The notes beneath the pieces were generated by a model that was not told the DNA's origin, searched no databases, and saw only the letters and a program-made list of their open reading frames with translations. This document shows positions 16,950 to 25,051 of a stretch of 37,846 nucleotides of DNA, piece by piece. Source of the DNA: an uncultured Pelagibacteraceae bacterium (lineage in GTDB: Bacteria > Pseudomonadota > Alphaproteobacteria > Pelagibacterales > Pelagibacteraceae). Where the stretch lies: positions 1-37,846 of the forward strand of contig CACASB010000008.1 in the NCBI GenBank assembly GCA_902535155.1, given 5' to 3'. The translations under genes were made by a program, and so were the position numbers. Positions within the stretch are counted from its first letter, which is position 1, and the number at the start of each line of letters is the position of its first letter.

Positions 16950-17519
16950 TTATAGACTTGCAGCTGTATTTTCTACGTCTTTCAAATATTTTTTTCTTTT
17001 TTCGTCTGATACAAAAGGAACTTCAAAATATCTTCTATAGAGAACATCTTTAATACCACATATAAAAAAAACACCTCTTTTAAGTCTTCTAATTGGCATA
17101 TTTAGAAAAAAAGTTGTAACTGCAAACCTTGGTGAACCGTAAGTACAAAATATAATGACTTTTTTTCCTTTTAAATTTCCTTTTGGGTAACCATAATTTC
17201 CAAATAACTTTTTAAAAGTAAATGCCCAAGGCGGTGAAAGAACTCTGTCAATCCAACCCTCTACAATTGCTGGCATTCTATAATTCCAGATAGGTGCTAC
17301 TAAAACTATTATATCTGATTTATCAATTCTCTTTTGATGATCTAAGACTACTTCATCTGGTTTCTCACCTGCATAAACCGGGTTGAACTTCTCTTTGTAT
17401 AAATCAACACAATCTACGGTGTGGCCTTTTTTTTGTGCTGCTTCTGTAAATGTATTCTTTATAGCTGCATTAAATGAATTTTGATTATAGTGGCCGTAGA
17501 CAATAAAAATATTTTTCAT
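16950..17519 (-). CDS. NAD(P)H-dependent quinone/flavin oxidoreductase (NQO1/KefF-like)
   Basis: 189-aa flavodoxin-fold protein of the NAD(P)H dehydrogenase (quinone) group. It shows the FMN/FAD phosphate loop IVYGHYNQNSFNAAI, the LVAPIWNYRMPAIVEGWIDRV segment and FCTYGSP, all typical of NQO1, MdaB and KefF-like proteins. It probably performs two-electron reduction of quinones. It overlaps the msrA gene by 4 nt at its start, so the two are co-expressed; both are redox-protection functions. Confidence 0.85.
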   Translation of the reverse strand: MKNIFIVYGHYNQNSFNAAIKNTFTEAAQKKGHTVDCVDLYKEKFNPVYAGEKPDEVVLDHQKRIDKSDIIVLVAPIWNYRMPAIVEGWIDRVLSPPWAFTFKKLFGNYGYPKGNLKGKKVIIFCTYGSPRFAVTTFFLNMPIRRLKRGVFFICGIKDVLYRRYFEVPFVSDEKRKKYLKDVENTAASL

Positions 17520-18088
17520 TTTTTCCAGATTTGTTCTAGTCTACTCTCTCTACCACAACCCTTTTTATAAAGTAAGTAATTAATAAAATTAGTTTCATAA
17601 TAGTTTTGGTGGTAGTCTTCAGCTTTATAGAACTTATCAAAATCTCTTACATAAGTTACTACACTTTCGTTATACTGAAACTCAATTTCTTTGATTCTTT
17701 TTTCTATTAATTTTTTTTGCTCTTGGTTTTGATAAAACGCGACTGATCTGTAGCTATATCCTTTATCACAAAATTGACCAGCCTTATCGAAAGGATCAAT
17801 ATTTTTCCAAAAGACATTTAATAAATTTTCAAAATTTGTTATTTTACTGTCATAGATGATTTCAACTACTTCAAAGTGTCCGGTATTTCCGTAAGTTACT
17901 TCTTTATATGTCGGATTTTTTGTTGTACCTCCAGAATATCCAGAAATCACATCTTTTACACCCTCGGCTTTGTCAAAAGATTCTTCCATGCACCAAAAAC
18001 ACCCACCACCAAAGTAAACTTTTTTTAAATCTTCTGCAAAAACGTTGGTATTAAAAAGCAAAAATAAAACTAAAAATATTCTCAGCAT
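17516..18088 (-). CDS. msrA: Peptide-methionine (S)-S-oxide reductase, exported
   Basis: MsrA with catalytic Cys in GGGCFWCMEE (about residues 27-36), followed by GYSGG and the conserved FDKAGQFCDKGYSYRSVAF and EDYHQNYY. A hydrophobic leader (MLRIFLVLFLLFNTNVFA) suggests export to the periplasm, unlike the usual cytoplasmic MsrA. A C-terminal GCGRES Cys could act in resolution. It would repair oxidised methionine in envelope proteins. At 190 aa it is full length for the domain plus signal peptide. Confidence 0.93.
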   Translation of the reverse strand: MLRIFLVLFLLFNTNVFAEDLKKVYFGGGCFWCMEESFDKAEGVKDVISGYSGGTTKNPTYKEVTYGNTGHFEVVEIIYDSKITNFENLLNVFWKNIDPFDKAGQFCDKGYSYRSVAFYQNQEQKKLIEKRIKEIEFQYNESVVTYVRDFDKFYKAEDYHQNYYETNFINYLLYKKGCGRESRLEQIWKK

Positions 18089-18100
18089 TTTATGGGTTGT

Positions 18101-18565
18101 TTAATTTTTTAATGCTGGAAAAACTGGATTAACTTTTTGAAAAATATTTTGGTAATCCTGTTTAATGCAGCGATTTGAAATATACTTGATTTTTGCATCA
18201 TTAGCTATTTTCTCTGCTGCGTCATTTTTAATTCCGTACTGTAACCATAAAACTTTAGCGTTAATTTTTACTGCTTCCTCTGCTATTCCAGGGGTTTCTT
18301 TGGATGGTCTAAAAACATTAACTATATCAATCTTTTCATTTATATCGCTAAGTTTAGCTACAACTTTTTCACCATGTATTAATTCTCCAACTGCAAATGG
18401 ATTAACTGGTATAACTTTGTAACCAAAGTCTTGCATATATTTCATAACAATTGTTGAAGGTTTTCTTTTTAAATTCGCTCTATCCTCTTTTTCTTTTAAA
18501 GAACTGACTCCTATCATTGCAATTGTTTTGGAATTTTTTAAAATTGTTTCTAACTCTTGTTTCAT
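18101..18565 (-). CDS. CoA-binding domain protein (YccU-like)
   Basis: 154-aa single CoA-binding Rossmann domain like YccU. Motifs: TIAMIGVSSLKEKEDRANLK (nucleotide loop), GYKVIPVNPFAVGELIHGEK and the C-terminal NRCIKQDY. Family members bind CoA; their physiological role is not settled. It overlaps the enoyl-CoA hydratase gene by 4 nt and lies 12 nt before msrA. Confidence 0.88.
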   Translation of the reverse strand: MKQELETILKNSKTIAMIGVSSLKEKEDRANLKRKPSTIVMKYMQDFGYKVIPVNPFAVGELIHGEKVVAKLSDINEKIDIVNVFRPSKETPGIAEEAVKINAKVLWLQYGIKNDAAEKIANDAKIKYISNRCIKQDYQNIFQKVNPVFPALKN

Positions 18566-19335
18566 TTATTTTTCCATCTTGGAGATCTTTTTCCTAAAAA
18601 TGCAGATATTCCCTCTTTTGCGTCTTGTTTCATCATATTTAAAGTCATCATCTTACTTGTATATGTGTAAGCTTGCTTTAATGGCATCTCTAATTGTTTA
18701 TAAAAAGCTTGTTTCCCAATCCTGATTGATGCATTCGATTTAGATGAAATAACTTTGGCTAATTCTAAAACTTTCTTGTGTAATTTTGATTTTGGATAAT
18801 AATCATTTATTAGTCCAATTTCTTTTGCATATTTTGCATTAATTGGCTCACCTGTTAAAAGCATTTTCATCATTCTTTTTCTGTTAATTTTTCTACTTAC
18901 AGCGACCATGGGTGTACTGCAAAATAACCCAATATTTACACCTGGCGTTGCAAATTTTGCATCTGTTGAACAATAGGTTAAGTCACAACTTGCAGCTAAC
19001 TGACATCCTGCTGCATATGCTGAGCCATGAACTTTTGCAATAACTGGTTTTCTACATTCAACTATATCAATCATTAATTTAGAGCATAAATTAAATAGTT
19101 TTAAGTATTTAGATCTTACTTTTAACCCTTTAACCTCTTTTAGATTATGACCAGCGCTAAAACCTTTTCCATTTCCACTTATAACAATCACATTAGTTTT
19201 GTTATCGTTATTTAATTTTTTGAATATTTTAATTAGAGATCCTAATGTTTTAAAAGAAAGAGAATTATAGGTCTTAGGGTCATTAATAATTATACTTTTA
19301 ATGCCATTACCTAAATCTTTTAAAAGAACTGACAT
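18562..19335 (-). CDS. Enoyl-CoA hydratase/isomerase family protein (ECHDC3-like)
   Basis: 257-aa crotonase-fold protein. The oxyanion-hole segments are GKGFSAGHNLKEV and HGSAYAAGCQLAASCDL, followed by FATPGVNIGLFCSTPMVAVSR. That last stretch is very close to the ECHDC3 subgroup, which keeps GLFCSTP and often lacks one of the two catalytic Glu residues. The substrate is unknown. It sits in the chain nucleotidyltransferase, hydratase, CoA-binding protein, with 2 nt and overlapping junctions. Confidence 0.88.
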   Translation of the reverse strand: MSVLLKDLGNGIKSIIINDPKTYNSLSFKTLGSLIKIFKKLNNDNKTNVIVISGNGKGFSAGHNLKEVKGLKVRSKYLKLFNLCSKLMIDIVECRKPVIAKVHGSAYAAGCQLAASCDLTYCSTDAKFATPGVNIGLFCSTPMVAVSRKINRKRMMKMLLTGEPINAKYAKEIGLINDYYPKSKLHKKVLELAKVISSKSNASIRIGKQAFYKQLEMPLKQAYTYTSKMMTLNMMKQDAKEGISAFLGKRSPRWKNK

Positions 19336-19337
19336 TT

Positions 19338-19712
19338 TTATTTAAGCTCACCTTCTTCACGCATTTTTTTTCTGATATTTGTTGCAGATATTTTTTGAAT
19401 ATCCTCTGGTAAGACAATTTCCTCAATTTTATATCCAACCCCTCGTCCATAACAAATATTTGTTATATTTGGCACCAACACTATTTTAAATCGTCCCTCG
19501 AACTTTGGGTTTAATCTTTCCTCAATTTTCTTTTTAACTGTTTCAAAATCAAAAGGGTTATCATCTACACCTTGCACATCTCTTATTTGGATACAAACTT
19601 GTCCTGTTTTTTTTATTATTTCCTCAAATAAAGCGTAATGACCATCGTGAAATGGTTGCCAACGTCCTAGCATTTGCGCTGTTGGTTTTTTATTATCCCA
19701 CTGATAACTCAT
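19338..19712 (-). CDS. Small adenylyl/cytidylyltransferase-family protein
   Basis: 124-aa nucleotidyltransferase-fold protein. It has GRWQPFHDGHYALFEE (about 17-32), with the HxGH-type nucleotide motif (HDGH), and near the C-terminus ISATNIRKKMREEG, the ISSTxxR-type loop. Such stand-alone domains transfer AMP or CMP to phosphate-containing acceptors. The acceptor is unknown. It has one of the few clear Shine-Dalgarno sites in the window. An APS-kinase-like gene lies about 2.5 kb upstream on the same strand, with the autotransporter gene between them. Confidence 0.82.
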   Translation of the reverse strand: MSYQWDNKKPTAQMLGRWQPFHDGHYALFEEIIKKTGQVCIQIRDVQGVDDNPFDFETVKKKIEERLNPKFEGRFKIVLVPNITNICYGRGVGYKIEEIVLPEDIQKISATNIRKKMREEGELK

Positions 19713-19717
19713 ATATA

Positions 19718-19723
19718 CTCCTT
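19718..19723 (-). promoter_or_regulatory. Strong Shine-Dalgarno AAGGAG
   Basis: AAGGAG on the minus strand, 5 nt before the nucleotidyltransferase ATG at 19712. Most genes in this window lack a recognisable Shine-Dalgarno, so this one stands out and fixes the start codon. Confidence 0.75.
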
Positions 19724-19752
19724 TTTCTTGAGTTTATTCTTATTAATTAAAA

Positions 19753-22074
19753 TTAAAAGACTTTATTTAATACTATATTAGCTTCTCTGTTATCTCCCAA
19801 ATTTGTTAAATCATCATTAACATTAAAGCTTAAATTTAACCCATTAACATTCTTTTTAAATTCTAACTTTGATAAAAGATTTTCTGATCCATTAATTGTA
19901 AAAGCATACTCAGCGCCCTCATAAGGCAAATATCCTATTGCAATATATAAGTTATCATTTTGAGCAGAATGTGCAGATTTAATAGTCTGATTTCTTTCAT
20001 AAATTACAAAAATGCTATATCGATTTGGAAAAACTATATCTAGCCCAATTTCAGCATTAATATTATGCAAAGATCCTGTATGCAGCTTTTCAGCATATTT
20101 AGTCTCTTTATCAAAGTTATAATTATATTTAAAATCGGAAGAGCGATCTAGATCAGCTAAATATTCAATTTTACCATGTCTTTTAAATTCATATTTATTA
20201 TTTGATAAATCTTGGGTTACTGCAATTGTTGCTCTTAAATTTTTTGTTTTAACGTGTTGCTTATCAACAATAACACCATTGTTTTGTCCAGACTCTTCAT
20301 ACCTATCTAATAGTGTGTGACCAATATCAAATTGTCCTGAAGGAATGATTATTAAATTATTTCTTTTAAACTCATCTTTAATTTTTACTGTTCCATATAT
20401 TTGGTTCCCATTTCTATCAGCTGTGAATTTTTTTCCATCTATATTTGTTAAAATATCGGATCTAATTTTTCCAATTCCAAAAATTCTATCAATCAATTTA
20501 TTATCATTTTTAATAGGTGCAGAGCTATAATAAGTTATGTTAAAAGTCTCTGAGTCAAGTTCACTCTCTCCTAAATTAAGTGTTGTTTCATCGTTTCCAA
20601 ATCTAAATGCATATCCTTGTACACCTTGTTCATCTGTAAGTTTATCAAATCCAAAGGTTAGAGAATTTGCCTCTATTCTTTTAGAATGAGAAATACTTGT
20701 ATCTCCTATTCTTCCAATTGATACGCTACCCTCGCTCCAATAAAAATATTTTTGATCTGATTTATCTTTATTTTTTGAAGAAACAATCTTTTTAAAAGAG
20801 GTTATTGGTAGTTGGCTTATTGACGAAATTAAATTATTTGAAAAATTTAATTTAATATTTTGGTTGGATAAATTCTGTTTATCTTTATTTCTTCTAATCC
20901 ATTTTAATCTATTTAATGCTGAGTTAGTAGATAGATTAATTGTTCTTTTTGCTAATTCTGCTTGTGCCTCAGCCATTGCTGTTCTGCCTTTTGATGTATA
21001 AGATTTACAGCTCGCACTTGAGACAATATTAAAAGGACAAGTTAAATCAATTTCGTTCACGTGATTTCCTCCACCATCTCCAGGATTATCTTGATCGGTT
21101 CCAATATACATTTTTAAACCTAAGGCACTAAATGCAATACCTCTAGCCTGTTTAAACGAGTTAGTCCCATTTAAATCTCTTATGCTTACTGTACCATCAA
21201 TAGTAAATGAATTTGTTGAATAAGCTACATCAAGTGAAATTTGAGTAACGTCTTGTGAGTTATTTGTGTGATCAACTGCCCATAGTCTTGTTCCATCTGG
21301 ACTAAATACTAAACCGTGAGGATTTGCAGTTTCATCCTCTAATTCAATTCCTCCACTGGTTACAAGTGATATGGTTGTTAAATCGAACGCAGTAGACATT
21401 GTATACTCTAACAATCTAGTATTTGGGCCATTAGCTGCAGATAGTACACTGTGAAAAATAGCAAATAATTTTGTTCCATCTTTGCTAATGTCGAAACCTT
21501 GAAGACGTACTTTACTATTTCCTAGACTTGCTTCTGCAGTATTTCCGGCGTTACTACCATTTTGCAAAGATGCCGAGTCTAAACCTGAAGTTTGATTATT
21601 AGAAAAAGAGCACGTTGAAACATCGAAAGGTGAACTAAGTTCAAAACCAAAAACCCTATCATGATCTGCACCATTGTCTGTTGATGAACCTCGAGCTACA
21701 AATAACTTCATTCCATCATTAGAAAATTTTATATCATAAACTCTATTAACTGGACCAGTGGTCGTATCATCAGTGTTTAGACGACATTTTTCATCATCAC
21801 CAGCAAATATACTAGTCGAAATATCAAAAGGAGTGCCTAAATTATACTCACTGACATGCGAATAAGTGTGAGGACTATCTGCATTCTGGAATACCGTAAA
21901 CATTTTAGTCCCATCATTGTTAAAAGTAACTCCATTTAAAAAGAAACCATCATTATCAACTCCCGCCGTATCGTTTTTTTCAACTAAAACTTTTTGAACA
22001 AAAGATATTTGAGCCAATGAAAAAGTAGAAAATGATAAAAAGAATATAAAGATAATTATGTTTAATAGCTTCAT
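19753..22074 (-). CDS. Autotransporter-like outer-membrane protein with beta-propeller-like passenger
   Basis: 773-aa protein with a signal peptide (MKLLNIIIFIFFLSFSTFSLA). The passenger (about 25-350) holds five repeats of a FSxDGxKxF unit: FNNDGTKMFTVF, FSNDGMKLFVARG, ISKDGTKLFAIF, FSPDGTRLWAVD and FSALGLKMYIG. Each is followed by a segment with aromatic and Ser/Thr residues (SSPFDVSTCSF). This points to a beta-propeller-like domain. The C-terminal third (about 440-773) has alternating polar/hydrophobic strands (SVSIGRIGDTSISHSKRIEA) and ends in Phe (LNKVF), as outer-membrane beta-barrels do. It is probably displayed or exported at the cell surface. Its ligand is unknown. Confidence 0.75.
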   Translation of the reverse strand: MKLLNIIIFIFFLSFSTFSLAQISFVQKVLVEKNDTAGVDNDGFFLNGVTFNNDGTKMFTVFQNADSPHTYSHVSEYNLGTPFDISTSIFAGDDEKCRLNTDDTTTGPVNRVYDIKFSNDGMKLFVARGSSTDNGADHDRVFGFELSSPFDVSTCSFSNNQTSGLDSASLQNGSNAGNTAEASLGNSKVRLQGFDISKDGTKLFAIFHSVLSAANGPNTRLLEYTMSTAFDLTTISLVTSGGIELEDETANPHGLVFSPDGTRLWAVDHTNNSQDVTQISLDVAYSTNSFTIDGTVSIRDLNGTNSFKQARGIAFSALGLKMYIGTDQDNPGDGGGNHVNEIDLTCPFNIVSSASCKSYTSKGRTAMAEAQAELAKRTINLSTNSALNRLKWIRRNKDKQNLSNQNIKLNFSNNLISSISQLPITSFKKIVSSKNKDKSDQKYFYWSEGSVSIGRIGDTSISHSKRIEANSLTFGFDKLTDEQGVQGYAFRFGNDETTLNLGESELDSETFNITYYSSAPIKNDNKLIDRIFGIGKIRSDILTNIDGKKFTADRNGNQIYGTVKIKDEFKRNNLIIIPSGQFDIGHTLLDRYEESGQNNGVIVDKQHVKTKNLRATIAVTQDLSNNKYEFKRHGKIEYLADLDRSSDFKYNYNFDKETKYAEKLHTGSLHNINAEIGLDIVFPNRYSIFVIYERNQTIKSAHSAQNDNLYIAIGYLPYEGAEYAFTINGSENLLSKLEFKKNVNGLNLSFNVNDDLTNLGDNREANIVLNKVF

Positions 22075-22101
22075 AAAATTATAAAGGAGTTAATTTAATC
22101 T

Positions 22102-22226
22102 CTATAATTTAAATTGAAAGACTTTATTTAATGCGGTATTAGCTTCACTATTGTTATTGGTATTTATTAAATTATATTTAATATTAAAACTCAATTAAAC
22201 CTAGTAATATTTTTTTAAAAAACTTT
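22102..22226 (-). pseudogene. Remnant of the 3' end of a second autotransporter gene
   Basis: Between the autotransporter and the kinase gene, minus-strand DNA matches the last 40 or so codons of the 19753-22074 gene. It decodes as LSFNIKYNLINTNNN then SEANTALNKVF, against LSFNVNDDLTNLGDN then REANIVLNKVF in the intact gene. The frame is broken upstream by small deletions and stops. The original stop is lost and the frame runs on to QFKL before a TAG at 22102. No start remains. It is the decayed tail of a duplicated or replaced paralogue. Confidence 0.75.
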
Positions 22227-22240
22227 ATAAAATATAATAA

Positions 22241-22657
22241 TTAACTAAGTTTTTTTATATCTTCAAATATTTTGGGTGCCCAATTTTTAGCATCCTGAGA
22301 AGTTACGTGAAAGTCATATTTTTCAGGCTGTACAAACATCTGATTAGTGTCTTCAAATCTACCTTTTTGAATAGTATCAACCCAAACTGTATAATCTGCT
22401 GGAAACAAACTTCTTGCTTTCGGTGTAGGACAAATAAAATCTGCAATAACAAAATTACCTTCGTCTTTTAACTGTAAAGCAAAGTCTGCCATTCTTTTTG
22501 CTTGTCTAGTTCTCCCCTCTGGAGAAAAGTCCCAGTCATTTGCAGCTTTCCTTACTTCATCTGCATTAAGTCTTTTGGCCTTTAACATTGGGGCTAATTC
22601 ATCGGCCAAAGTTGTTTTACCAGCTCCAGGTAGGCCCATAATCAGTATTATTTTCAT
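22241..22657 (-). CDS. APS-kinase-like P-loop kinase
   Basis: 138-aa P-loop kinase of the adenylylsulfate kinase (CysC-like) fold: Walker A GLPGAGKTTLA (about 8-18), the AKRLNADEVRKAANDWDFS region in the position of the APS kinase substrate loop, and the ADFICPTPKARSLF lid. I start at the ATG at 22657; a TTG two codons earlier keeps the frame open but is unlikely. At this size it lacks part of a full CysC (about 200 aa), so the substrate may not be APS. It is divergent from the MetF-like gene. Similar short kinases occur beside nucleotidyltransferases in marine bacteria and phages. Confidence 0.78.
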   Translation of the reverse strand: MKIILIMGLPGAGKTTLADELAPMLKAKRLNADEVRKAANDWDFSPEGRTRQAKRMADFALQLKDEGNFVIADFICPTPKARSLFPADYTVWVDTIQKGRFEDTNQMFVQPEKYDFHVTSQDAKNWAPKIFEDIKKLS

Positions 22658-22786
22658 AAGCAAATTATTGACTTATATAATAGATAAATTTTAACATTTA
22701 TAGATCTAAATTGAGGCCTTTAAATCTGACTTTATGACGTCAATATTTATATAGACAGATAATTCAAAATAAATAATGATCGCCGA

Positions 22787-23515
22787 ATGAATTTTTCTAT
22801 AGAAATTGGACCAAAAACTAATTTAGATACTTTGCCAGCTTTAAAAGACGTCTACATTACGATGCTACCTGGTGGTGATTTTAAAGAGACGGCTCAACAA
22901 GCAATAAATTTAGTCAAAAAAGGTTTTAACCCAGTTCCACATTTTCCAGCTAGATCAATGACGAATGAAGCACAACTAAAAGAATATGTTTCGATGTGTA
23001 AGGATGGCGGTGTAAAACAAGCCCTTGTAATTGGCGGTGGCAGAGAGCCTATGGGAAAATTTGATAGCTCCTTCCAGCTTTTGGAGACTGGTTATTTTGA
23101 GAAAATGAAGATAGGAATTGCTGGACATCCAGAGGGGAGTCCTGATATATCCGACAATGTGTTAGAAAAAGCTATGATTGATAAAAAGCCCTATGCTGAT
23201 TACATTGTAACTCAATGGTTAATGCAGTCAGAACCAATTATTGAATTTATTTCTAAACAGTCTGTCCCAGTTCATGTTGGAATTACTGGACCTATGAAAA
23301 TATCAAGCTTAATAAAGTTTGCAAACATTGTAGGAGCAAAAAATTCTATTAACTTTATTAAATCTAATTTTAGTAGGGCGATTGATTTATTAAAACCAAA
23401 AGACCCAAATGATCTTGTAGATAAAATTAAAGAACATACAAAACATTTTCATATCTACACATTTGGTGGGCTTAAGGAAACAAACAACTGGCTAAAGGAA
23501 AACAATTATGCCTAA
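22787..23515 (+). CDS. Methylenetetrahydrofolate reductase-like protein
   Basis: 242-aa MetF-superfamily protein: N-terminal FSIEIGPKT, then VYITMLPGGDFKETAQQ, PHFPARSM, LVIGGGREPMG, IAGHPEGSPD and IVTQWLMQ. These are the TIM-barrel positions of MTHFR that carry FAD and the folate. It is shorter than MetF (about 290 aa). It is the first gene of a plus-strand pair with the LigM-like gene (8-nt overlap), so it probably interconverts methyl-THF and methylene-THF made by that demethylase rather than serving methionine synthesis. No other metF context is visible. Confidence 0.82.
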   Translation: MNFSIEIGPKTNLDTLPALKDVYITMLPGGDFKETAQQAINLVKKGFNPVPHFPARSMTNEAQLKEYVSMCKDGGVKQALVIGGGREPMGKFDSSFQLLETGYFEKMKIGIAGHPEGSPDISDNVLEKAMIDKKPYADYIVTQWLMQSEPIIEFISKQSVPVHVGITGPMKISSLIKFANIVGAKNSINFIKSNFSRAIDLLKPKDPNDLVDKIKEHTKHFHIYTFGGLKETNNWLKENNYA

Positions 23516-24917
23516 AAAAAGAAAAAAAGTTAAGAAGTCCAACAGTAAATTATCACCAAGCAGAATAATAGAGAAAGTCGATTATTCAAAAGTTTCTCAT
23601 ACCACAAAAGTGGATCAATCAGACAGACATGTTCCATATAATTTAAGACAAAGTGGTCCAACAAAAGTAGAATTATTAATGTCAACAAGAGTAAGAAAAT
23701 CACCTTATTGGCACCTATCAATGAAAGCAGGATGCTGGAGAGCAACTGTTTATAATAGAATATATCACCCACGTGGATACGTAAAACCTGAAAAAGGTGG
23801 GGCGATGGTTGAATATAAAGCGATTAAAAATCATGTTACTATGTGGAATGTTGCTGTTGAGAGACAAATTAGAGTTAAAGGTCCTGATGCAGAAAAATTT
23901 ACTGATTATGTAATTACAAGAGATGCAACAAAAATTTCACCTATGAGAGCAAGGTATGTAATTCTTTGTAACTATAAAGGTGGTGTGCTTAATGATCCAA
24001 TTTTGTTAAGAATATCTAAAAATGAATTTTGGTTTAGTTTATCCGACAGTGACATAGGATTATACTTACAAGGTGTGAATGCAGATAAAAGATTCAATGT
24101 TGAAATTGACGAGATAGATGCTTGTCCAGTTCAAATTCAAGGTCCAAAATCTAAAGCTCTTATGAAAGATTTGATTGGAAAACAAGTTAATTTAGATAAC
24201 ATGCCTTATTATGGGTTAGCCGAGGCGAAAGTTGGAGGAAGAGAATGTGTAATTTCACAATCGGGTTTTTCAGGTGAAGCTGGTTATGAAATATATTTAA
24301 GAAATGCAACACTTTACGCTGAAGATATGTGGAATGCAGTTTTAAAAGCGGGTAAAAAACATAATTTAATGGTAATAGCTCCAGCTCACCATAGAAGAAT
24401 TCAAGCTGGAATTTTATCTTGGGGTCAAGACATGGACAATGAACATAATCCATTTCAATGTAATTTAGGCTATCAAGTTTCATTATCTGGAAAAGGTGAA
24501 TGGGCCAAAAAAGGAGATTACATTGGCAAAGAAGCATTAGAAAAAATGAAAAAAGAATTATTAAATGGGCAGAAACCTTACAAGCTTCAGTTAGTGGGTA
24601 TGGAACTTGGTGGAAAACCAATTGAAGAATATGCTCCAGATTTTTGGCTGATTTCAAAAGATGGAAAAAATCCGATCGGTTTTGTTACATCGCCTTGGTA
24701 TCATCCTGAAAAAGCCACAAATATTGCAATGGGTTATATTCCATTTGATGGAACGATTAACAAAAATGGATTTCCTAAAGGAAATGTAGGTGATAAATTT
24801 AAGATACATTTACCTAAAAAATATTGTGAAAAAGGAAGTAGTCCTGTTGATGCAGTTGTTGTGGATATTCCTTTTACAGAGTCTTATAATCCAAATACTA
24901 GGGAAGTTTCAAAGTAG
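23508..24917 (+). CDS. GcvT/LigM-like tetrahydrofolate-dependent demethylase
   Basis: 469-aa GcvT-fold protein with a very basic N-terminal extension (MPKKRKKVKKSNSK), then GCV_T and C-terminal domains. The length and the core segments WNVAVERQIRVKGPDA, GFSGEAGYEIYLRN and HHRRIQAGILSWGQDMD match the LigM (vanillate/3-O-methylgallate O-demethylase) and DmdA branch more than the roughly 370-aa glycine cleavage protein. The expected reaction is transfer of a methyl group from an O-, S- or N-methyl donor to THF, giving methyl-THF for the adjacent MetF-like enzyme. The methyl donor is unknown. DmdA itself is shorter (about 365 aa). Confidence 0.75.
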   Translation: MPKKRKKVKKSNSKLSPSRIIEKVDYSKVSHTTKVDQSDRHVPYNLRQSGPTKVELLMSTRVRKSPYWHLSMKAGCWRATVYNRIYHPRGYVKPEKGGAMVEYKAIKNHVTMWNVAVERQIRVKGPDAEKFTDYVITRDATKISPMRARYVILCNYKGGVLNDPILLRISKNEFWFSLSDSDIGLYLQGVNADKRFNVEIDEIDACPVQIQGPKSKALMKDLIGKQVNLDNMPYYGLAEAKVGGRECVISQSGFSGEAGYEIYLRNATLYAEDMWNAVLKAGKKHNLMVIAPAHHRRIQAGILSWGQDMDNEHNPFQCNLGYQVSLSGKGEWAKKGDYIGKEALEKMKKELLNGQKPYKLQLVGMELGGKPIEEYAPDFWLISKDGKNPIGFVTSPWYHPEKATNIAMGYIPFDGTINKNGFPKGNVGDKFKIHLPKKYCEKGSSPVDAVVVDIPFTESYNPNTREVSK

Positions 24918-24945
24918 TTTGTTAAAAGTTATTATTTAATGTTTG

Positions 24946-24964
24946 TATGACAAAACTTGTCATA
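24946..24964 (+). repeat. Perfect inverted repeat over the 34-aa ORF start
   Basis: TATGACAA-AAC-TTGTCATA: an 8-bp perfect hairpin with a 3-nt loop. It contains the ATG of the 34-aa ORF (24947-24949) in its first arm. There is no T-run after it, so it is not a standard terminator. It may be a translational control hairpin or an operator for the following membrane genes. Confidence 0.55.
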
Positions 24965-25051
24965 ATAACCATAAGTATTATTATTGCTGTTATTTTGTTA
25001 ATATTTCCTTTAATAATTTCTTTTATAGAACAAAAAAAAAATAAAAAATAA
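24947..25051 (+). CDS. 34-aa single-span membrane peptide
   Basis: ATG to TAA frame of 34 codons: MTKLVIITISIIIAVILLIF, then PLIISFIEQKKNKK. That is one long hydrophobic span and a basic tail, which predicts a membrane peptide with its C-terminus inside. Its stop overlaps the ATG of the YIP1-family gene by one base (TAATG), the same coupling seen between real genes elsewhere in the window. I recognise no family. It could also be a leader peptide that couples translation of the downstream gene. Confidence 0.5.
   Translation: MTKLVIITISIIIAVILLIFPLIISFIEQKKNKK

Noticed and set aside
22084..22089. AAGGAG between the autotransporter and the remnant
   Set aside because: It is on the plus strand, with no plus-strand start codon after it; the nearby gene is on the minus strand.
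22658..22663. TTG start for the kinase
   Set aside because: The ATG two codons on (22657) puts the Walker A loop at the normal distance from the N-terminus.
22658..22786. Possible SAM or other riboswitch ahead of the MetF-like gene
   Set aside because: The 129-nt gap shows no stem or pseudoknot pattern I can support by eye.
24187..24657. 156-codon minus-strand frame inside the LigM-like gene
   Set aside because: It is antisense to a well-supported coding region, with no recognisable motifs.
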